Source of the DNA: Haoranjiania flava
Lineage (GTDB): Bacteria > Bacteroidota > Bacteroidia > Chitinophagales > Chitinophagaceae
Direction of reading: 5' to 3'
Length of the DNA stretch: 64,000 nt
Assembly: GCF_025631005.1 (NCBI RefSeq)
Contig: NZ_JAOTPL010000001.1
Coordinates: forward strand, 248,001 to 312,000
Shown: in pieces, positions 58,513 to 64,000 of the stretch
How the letters are laid out: every line of letters starts with the position of its first letter
Position numbering within the stretch: the first letter of the stretch is position 1
Translations under genes and position numbers: made by a program
Notes under the pieces: generated by a model
Seen by the model: only the letters and a program-made list of their open reading frames with translations
Told to the model about the DNA's origin: nothing
Databases searched by the model: none

Positions 58513-60927
58513 ATGAAAAAAGTAGCTCTATCCACACTCGCCTTTCTCGGCTCCATACCGGTATTTGCCAGCGAAGCAGATCTTAAAGTACCGGAATCCA
58601 TCAAACAACATACAGAACTTTATTACGGATTTGCCGTAACGCTGCTGGGCATGCTGTTTGGCTTGTATCAGTATACCCGTGTGCGCAAGCTGCCTGCACA
58701 TAAATCCATGCTGGAAATAGGCGATGTGATTTATAAAACCTGTAAAGCTTATTTAAAACAGCAGGGCAGGTTCCTGGCTATATTATTTGTTTTCATCGGG
58801 GCTGCGGTAGCTGCTTATTACGGCTTCCTGGCTAAAGATGAAGCGGGCAATAATTTATTCGGTACCGGGGGCGTACTGCTGATACTTACGTGGACTGTGG
58901 TTGGCATACTTGGTTCTTATGCTGTGGCTGCATTCGGCATCCGCATGAATACACTTGCCAACTCCCGCATGGCGTTTGCTTCATTGAAAAGGAAGCCGCT
59001 TGATCTTTTGAACATCCCGTTAAATGCCGGCATGAGCATTGGCGTATTGCTGATATGCGTAGAGTTAATGCTGATGCTGATCATCCTGCTGCTGATGCCC
59101 GGAGAGCTGGCAGGCGCCTGTTTTATAGGCTTTGCCATAGGTGAATCGCTGGGAGCATCTGCCCTGCGTATTGCAGGCGGCATTTTTACAAAGATTGCAG
59201 ATATCGGCTCAGACCTTATGAAAGTTGTATTCAAGATCGGTGAAGATGATCCCCGCAACCCGGGCGTGATTGCAGACTGTACCGGCGACAATGCAGGAGA
59301 CAGCGTTGGCCCTACGGCGGATGGGTTTGAAACCTACGGCGTTACAGGCGTGGCGCTGATCTCTTTTATTTTGCTGGCCATCACTTCAGGCCCCGAAATG
59401 CAGACATTACTGTTAGCCTGGATTTTTGTAATGCGCATATTGATGGTGATAACATCTGTGGTTGCATTCTGGATCAACAAAGCCATCAGCAATGCCATGT
59501 ACAGCAACAAAGAAGACTTGGATTTTGAAGCGCCGCTCACACATCTTGTGTGGATCACGTCTATACTTTCTATTATTGTTACCTTTATTGTGAGCTACCT
59601 GATGCTGCCCAATGTAAACGGAAATTCCGATATGTGGTGGATACTGTCCGTGATCATTAGTTGTGGTACTTTAGGTGCAGCGCTGATACCGGAATTCACC
59701 AAAATATTTACTTCACCCAAATCATCGCATGTTCGTGAGATCGTAAATGCAGGCCAAGAAGGCGGTGCATCGCTTGTGATACTTTCAGGATTTGTTGCCG
59801 GCAATTTCAGCGCATTCTGGAAAGGACTGGTATTTTTTGTGCTGATGTTTGCGGGCTACTACACCAGCACCCTGGGGCTTGCAGATATTATGATCTATCC
59901 TTCCGTATTTGCTTTCGGGCTCATAGCTTTCGGCATGTTGGGCATGGGCCCCGTAACGATTGCAGTGGACAGCTACGGCCCTGTTACAGACAATGCACAG
60001 TCGGTGTATGAATTATCGCTGATAGAAGAGCAGCCCGGCATTGATGAAGAGATACAAAGAGATTTCGGTTTCAGGCCGGATTGGGAAAAATCAAAATATT
60101 ACCTGGAAGCTAATGATGGCGCTGGTAACACATTCAAAGCCACAGCCAAACCGGTGCTGATAGGCACTGCAGTGGTAGGCGCGACCACCATGATCTTTTC
60201 ACTGATATTGATGATTGAAAAAACACTCGGCGTTGATCCTGAAACTATTTTAAATGTACTGAACCCATACACCATACTCGGCTTCCTGCTGGGCGGATCT
60301 GTTATTTACTGGTTCACCGGCGCATCTACACAAGCGGTTACTACCGGCGCTTACAGGGCTGTAGAGTATATTAAACGCCACATTAACTTAGATCCCAACG
60401 CTCCCAAGAAGGCAGATCCTAAGGCGTCTGTGGAAGTGGTAAAAATATGTACACAGTATGCACAGAATGGTATGTTCAATATTTTCATAGCCATATTCTT
60501 CTTTGCGCTGGCATTTGCCTGCATTTCTTCACCTGCCGGCATCGGCGGAAACGATGCAGTAGCCTTGTTTGTAAGCTATCTTATAGGTATAGCTGTATTC
60601 GGTTTGTTCCAGGCGATCTTTATGGCCAATGCAGGCGGTGCGTGGGATAATGCCAAAAAAGTTGTAGAGGTAGATCTGAAAGCCAAAGGCACGCCGCTGC
60701 ACGATGCTACGGTGGTTGGAGATACGGTTGGCGATCCGTTTAAAGACACTTCATCTGTATCCTTGAACCCCATTATTAAGTTCACAACCCTGTTTGGACT
60801 ATTGGCCATGGAAATGGCCATCTCGGAATCGTTCAGGAATTCAGCGCCCTGGTTTGGCCTGGTATTCCTGGTGATAGCCCTGGTATTCTCCTGGCGCTCA
60901 TTCTACAAAATGCGCATTGAGAAGTAA
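58513..60927 (+). CDS. hppA: Membrane-bound ion-pumping pyrophosphatase, divergent type
   Basis: Couples PPi hydrolysis to ion transport across the inner membrane. 804 residues, about sixteen helices. Catalytic blocks are present in altered form: ADIGSDLMKVVFKIGEDDPRNPGVIADCTGDNAGDSVGPTADGFETYG, where classical enzymes have ADVGADLVGKVE and DNVGDVAGMGADLFESY. The Lys in GNTFKATAK (usual GNTTKA/GNTTAA position) suggests K+ independence. These substitutions fit the divergent subfamily reported to pump protons with sodium regulation (from memory). Its N-terminus has a signal-like stretch. Ends before a strong terminator. Confidence 0.9.
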   Translation: MKKVALSTLAFLGSIPVFASEADLKVPESIKQHTELYYGFAVTLLGMLFGLYQYTRVRKLPAHKSMLEIGDVIYKTCKAYLKQQGRFLAILFVFIGAAVAAYYGFLAKDEAGNNLFGTGGVLLILTWTVVGILGSYAVAAFGIRMNTLANSRMAFASLKRKPLDLLNIPLNAGMSIGVLLICVELMLMLIILLLMPGELAGACFIGFAIGESLGASALRIAGGIFTKIADIGSDLMKVVFKIGEDDPRNPGVIADCTGDNAGDSVGPTADGFETYGVTGVALISFILLAITSGPEMQTLLLAWIFVMRILMVITSVVAFWINKAISNAMYSNKEDLDFEAPLTHLVWITSILSIIVTFIVSYLMLPNVNGNSDMWWILSVIISCGTLGAALIPEFTKIFTSPKSSHVREIVNAGQEGGASLVILSGFVAGNFSAFWKGLVFFVLMFAGYYTSTLGLADIMIYPSVFAFGLIAFGMLGMGPVTIAVDSYGPVTDNAQSVYELSLIEEQPGIDEEIQRDFGFRPDWEKSKYYLEANDGAGNTFKATAKPVLIGTAVVGATTMIFSLILMIEKTLGVDPETILNVLNPYTILGFLLGGSVIYWFTGASTQAVTTGAYRAVEYIKRHINLDPNAPKKADPKASVEVVKICTQYAQNGMFNIFIAIFFFALAFACISSPAGIGGNDAVALFVSYLIGIAVFGLFQAIFMANAGGAWDNAKKVVEVDLKAKGTPLHDATVVGDTVGDPFKDTSSVSLNPIIKFTTLFGLLAMEMAISESFRNSAPWFGLVFLVIALVFSWRSFYKMRIEK

Positions 60928-60943
60928 GCATTGCTGATTATGG

Positions 60944-60994
60944 AATCTGTACACCAGGTGGCATTTTTAGCCAGTAAAGTGTACAGATTTTTTT
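60944..60994 (+). terminator. Terminator after hppA
   Basis: Perfect 11-bp stem AATCTGTACAC / GTGTACAGATT with a 24-nt loop, then seven T residues. Confidence 0.8.
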
Positions 60995-61226
60995 ATGCCA
61001 ATGAAGGAGCAACGAGGCGTAGCCCTTCCAGCTATACACTTGCCTGCAAAGACTAAACAGCTGATTGCCGGAATCAACTCCGCGGATAACTCCAGGCATG
61101 TCAAGCACTGCAATAGCATTTAGCGTTGACGCAAAATTCCGGATAAACGTTAATCAGATAAAATGCAAGCAAAAAAGGCAGCAAAAAGCGCATCATTGCT
61201 TAACTTGAGGCTTTTAAACATGGAAT

Positions 61227-63659
61227 ATGAAAAATTTTTTGTCTGTATTGTTATTTATAATATCCGTGCCCTCTTTAGCCCAGAAAAATGATGTAGAAAT
61301 AAGATGTAAAGCTCCTGCCAGGCACTTTACAGAATCCTTGCCCCTGGGCAATGGCAGGCTGGGCGTGATGGTGTTTGGTGATACGGAAAAAGAACGACTG
61401 GCATTAAACGAAATATCACTCTGGTCGGGGGGCCCGCAGGAAGGAGACCGTGAAAATGCACATGAATACCTGGAAAACATACAGCAACTTTTGCTGGAAG
61501 AAAAGAACCGCGAAGCTCAAAGCCTGCTGATGCAACATTTTATAGCCAAAGGCGCAGGCACCGGACATGGCAATGGCGCTAATGTAAAATTTGGCTGCTA
61601 CCAGACCATGGGCGATTTTTTTATAGATTGGAAAATAAACGGCGCTACAAAAAATTACCAGCGTGTAATGGACATGGAAACCGCTACAGCCGTTACTTCT
61701 TTTACCAGAAACGGCATTGCGGTCAAAGAAGAAGTTTTTACTGACTATGTCAATGATGTTGTTTGGATCAGGCTTAGCGCCGGTAAAAAAGGCGCTTTAA
61801 ATTTTGACATGTCCTTATCCAGGAAAGAAAATCTTATCAGTAAATACACGGCAGGCAATGCACTAATCATGTACGGGCAGCTACCATCGGGCAATGATAA
61901 AGGTATGCAGTACGCAACCGTTGCGGCCCCTATTTTGCATGATGGCAGTATGCACAAAACCGACACTTCTTTACAGATAAGAAATGCTTCTTCCTGTGTA
62001 ATTGTAATAGCAATGCAGACGAATTATGACTATAAAAACGGCGGGCTCAATGCAGCTAAAAATGTGGTAGCTACTGCACAAAAAGATATTCAAAAAATAA
62101 AATCGAATTTTGAAACAGCAAAAGCCGCATCAACAAAAAAGTATAAAACCTATTTCGACAGATGCCGTATATATTTCCCTTATACAACAAGCCATACAGA
62201 CACTATGTCTACCTGGGAAAGAATGATCGGTTATCACAAAGGAAATACCGACATACAATTGCCTGCCCTGTACTTTAATTTCGGCAGGTACCTGCTGATC
62301 AGCTCCTCGCGGCCGGGCTTATTGCCTGCCAACCTGCAAGGTGTATGGGCAGAAGAATACCAGACGCCATGGAACGGTGATTACCACATCAACATTAACC
62401 TGCAAATGAATTACTGGCCGGCAGAGGTTACCAATCTTTCCGATCTTGCCCAGCCTTTATTCCAATTCACTAAAAACCTGGTATCCAACGGCAGAAAAAC
62501 GGCACATCACTATTACCGGGCCAATGGCTGGACCGCGCATGTAGTCAGCAATCCATGGTTCTTTACTTCACCCGGAGAAGGCGCGCAATGGGGCTCTACT
62601 CTTACAGGCGGCGCATGGCTTACCACGCACCTGTGGGATCATTACCGCTTCACTAAAGACAAAAATTTCCTGAAAGAATACTACCCCGTGATCAGGGGAT
62701 CGGCAGATTTCCTGTCTTCTATCCTTATCCAGGAAAAGCAAAACGGCTGGTATGTAACGGCGCCATCCAACTCACCGGAGAACACCTACATCATGCCTGA
62801 CGGATTTAAAGGCAATACCTGCATGGGCCCGACTATGGACATGCAGATTTGCAGGAATATTTTTGAAGCCAACATCAGCGCTGCTGAAATTTTATCTATC
62901 GATAAATCATTTACACACAAACTAAAAAACATTACCAGGCAACTTGCTCCCAACCAGGTGAGTCCCACTGACAGTGGCATACAGGAATGGCTGCACGACT
63001 GGCTCGGCGCAGAACCGCAACACAGGCATGTATCGCACTTGTTTGGCTTGTACCCTTATGATGAAATAAACCCCTGGGACACGCCTGAACTTACGAAAGC
63101 TGCCAAAAAAACACTGGCTTTGCGCGGCGATGGCGGCACCGGGTGGTCCAAAGCGTGGAAGATCAATTTCCAGGCGCGCCTCGGTGACGGCGACCACGCC
63201 CTAAAGATGTTCAAAGGGCTGCTGCAACCGGTAGCGTACGGCGATACTACTTCCTATTACAACGGCGGCTCTTACGCCAACCTGTTTGACGCACACCCCC
63301 CCTTCCAGATCGACGGCAATTTCGGCGCTACTGCCGGCATAGCAGAAATGCTTTTGCAAAGCCACGGCAAAGACGAGGTAATACGCATGCTGCCGGCATT
63401 ACCGGGCGACATGGCTTGGGCAAAAGGAGAGGTAAAAGGCCTGAAGGCAAGGGGCAACTTCACCGTTGATTTTTACTGGGAACATCATGCAGTAACGGAA
63501 GCCACGATCACCGCACAAACACCCGGTACCTGCAAAATATTACTGCCGCAGGGAAAACACCTTTTCAGTAAAACCGGCAAAAAATTACACTACACAACTG
63601 ATGCTTTTAACATCGCTACCATCCGCATGAAAGCAGGTGAAAATATTGTGGTGCGGTGA
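61227..63659 (+). CDS. Glycoside hydrolase family 95 (alpha-L-fucosidase type)
   Basis: A secreted 810-residue inverting glycosidase. Signal MKNFLSVLLFIISVPSLAQ, then an N-terminal beta domain (LPLGNGRLGVMVFGDTEKERLALNEISLWSGGPQ), an (alpha/alpha)6 barrel with HININLQMNYWPAEVTNLSDL (catalytic Asn residues in the family), SNSPENTYIMP (probable acid Glu) and FQIDGNFGATAGIAEMLLQSH (Asp), and a C-terminal beta domain. GH95 releases 1,2-linked fucose; some members act on galactose. Stands alone without SusC/D genes. Confidence 0.92.
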   Translation: MKNFLSVLLFIISVPSLAQKNDVEIRCKAPARHFTESLPLGNGRLGVMVFGDTEKERLALNEISLWSGGPQEGDRENAHEYLENIQQLLLEEKNREAQSLLMQHFIAKGAGTGHGNGANVKFGCYQTMGDFFIDWKINGATKNYQRVMDMETATAVTSFTRNGIAVKEEVFTDYVNDVVWIRLSAGKKGALNFDMSLSRKENLISKYTAGNALIMYGQLPSGNDKGMQYATVAAPILHDGSMHKTDTSLQIRNASSCVIVIAMQTNYDYKNGGLNAAKNVVATAQKDIQKIKSNFETAKAASTKKYKTYFDRCRIYFPYTTSHTDTMSTWERMIGYHKGNTDIQLPALYFNFGRYLLISSSRPGLLPANLQGVWAEEYQTPWNGDYHININLQMNYWPAEVTNLSDLAQPLFQFTKNLVSNGRKTAHHYYRANGWTAHVVSNPWFFTSPGEGAQWGSTLTGGAWLTTHLWDHYRFTKDKNFLKEYYPVIRGSADFLSSILIQEKQNGWYVTAPSNSPENTYIMPDGFKGNTCMGPTMDMQICRNIFEANISAAEILSIDKSFTHKLKNITRQLAPNQVSPTDSGIQEWLHDWLGAEPQHRHVSHLFGLYPYDEINPWDTPELTKAAKKTLALRGDGGTGWSKAWKINFQARLGDGDHALKMFKGLLQPVAYGDTTSYYNGGSYANLFDAHPPFQIDGNFGATAGIAEMLLQSHGKDEVIRMLPALPGDMAWAKGEVKGLKARGNFTVDFYWEHHAVTEATITAQTPGTCKILLPQGKHLFSKTGKKLHYTTDAFNIATIRMKAGENIVVR

Positions 63660-64000
63660 AAAAGGCTGAAAACAACACCTAAGCAGTCTGAGCAAGATGT
63701 GATTTAATCAAAAAAATCTTCAAGAGAATTTTGGCGCTGTGTTGAATATTTCATTTAGCGCCACTGTTGAAAATTGTGGGTGATGAGAGTTGAACGATTG
63801 ACGGAAGGATCTTATTAAACATTCTGATGAGGGCTATCTTTAATAAATACGCTTATGAATTTTCCCCTGCTAATTCGACCGATATATTTTTCTAACGTTT
63901 CTACCAAACCGTTTTTTATAATATAGCACTAATTCATATAAGTTCGGCATAAAAAGCGTATTTTGTCAAAGTTATATTTTGCGATTAGCAAGATTTGTTA
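63660..64000. other. Intergenic to window end, no gene seen
   Basis: No open frame of note. TTTG at 63963-63966 and TATATTTTG at 63972-63980 might be a promoter for a gene beyond the window, but the spacing is too short to trust. Confidence 0.35.

Noticed and set aside
1..64000. tRNA or rRNA genes, phage or insertion sequence genes
   Set aside because: I scanned the gaps by eye for cloverleaf-like and transposase features and saw none; short or divergent ones could escape this.

Overview
The window looks like chromosomal DNA of a Bacteroidota bacterium, most likely family Chitinophagaceae. The signs are moderate GC with AT-rich spacers, almost no Shine-Dalgarno sequences, and promoters of the type TTTG-N19-TAnnTTTG (seen before rplS, tatA, rplU and asd). 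The gene content agrees: HmuY, DUF4105/Lnb, GH3-type adenylating enzyme, GH2 and GH95 glycosidases with Sec signals, a divergent membrane pyrophosphatase, and PepSY_TM. No tRNA, rRNA, phage, integrase, transposase or CRISPR was found; most of the window is core housekeeping sequence.

Layout. 1-3.3 kb: 3' part of RNase Y, rplS, tatA, lytic transglycosylase. 3.3-4.7 kb: a gene remnant and an orphan lipoprotein. 4.7-10.5 kb (minus): DUF2089 regulator/Yip1-like/hydrolase operon, GH2 beta-galactosidase-like enzyme, LuxC-type acyl-CoA reductase, the last divergent from a ferredoxin. 11-16 kb: asd with an attenuator leader, Nei/Fpg glycosylase, SDR, a flavodoxin-UbiA fusion, then a cluster of hairpin repeats. 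16.1-19.3 kb: DUF72 protein and a three-gene membrane protein/HTH/membrane protein module with two matching operators. 19.3-25.4 kb: lysS, a frameshifted esterase, rpmA-rplU, a BACON-like lipoprotein, GH3 enzyme, an outer-membrane protein. 25.6-29 kb: dxr-rseP-ppa-small membrane protein. 29.2-35.6 kb (minus): heme/iron uptake operon (PepSY_TM, TonB receptor, HmuY) and a ZIP transporter operon. 35.9-42.3 kb: SNF2/SWIM helicase, tyrS, HipA-like kinase plus DUF3037. 42.5-45.9 kb: Fur-family regulator, SCO and MerC proteins around a perfect palindrome, mtgA, a second repeat cluster, kdsB. 46-53.7 kb (minus): hydrolase/histidine kinase/response regulator operon, DUF4105, carbonic anhydrase, fabG, tatC, gdhA. 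53.9-64 kb: serS, ftsE-like ABC ATPase, DPP-IV-like peptidase, membrane pyrophosphatase, GH95 fucosidase.

The most interesting signals are regulatory or structural, not new genes: (i) an asd leader with promoter, 14-residue Ile/Lys/Thr-rich leader peptide and terminator, the architecture of classical ribosome-mediated attenuation; (ii) a dispersed family of 60-80 bp hairpin repeats in two subtypes that alternate, with compensatory stem changes, in inverted orientation 29 kb apart; (iii) the same ACTTTG/CAAAGT operator at both promoters of an HTH-containing module; (iv) a 17-bp palindrome in the merC promoter spacer next to a Fur-family gene; (v) a quinone-reductase-like flavodoxin fused to a UbiA prenyltransferase; (vi) an overlapping HipA-like kinase/DUF3037 pair without a HipB.
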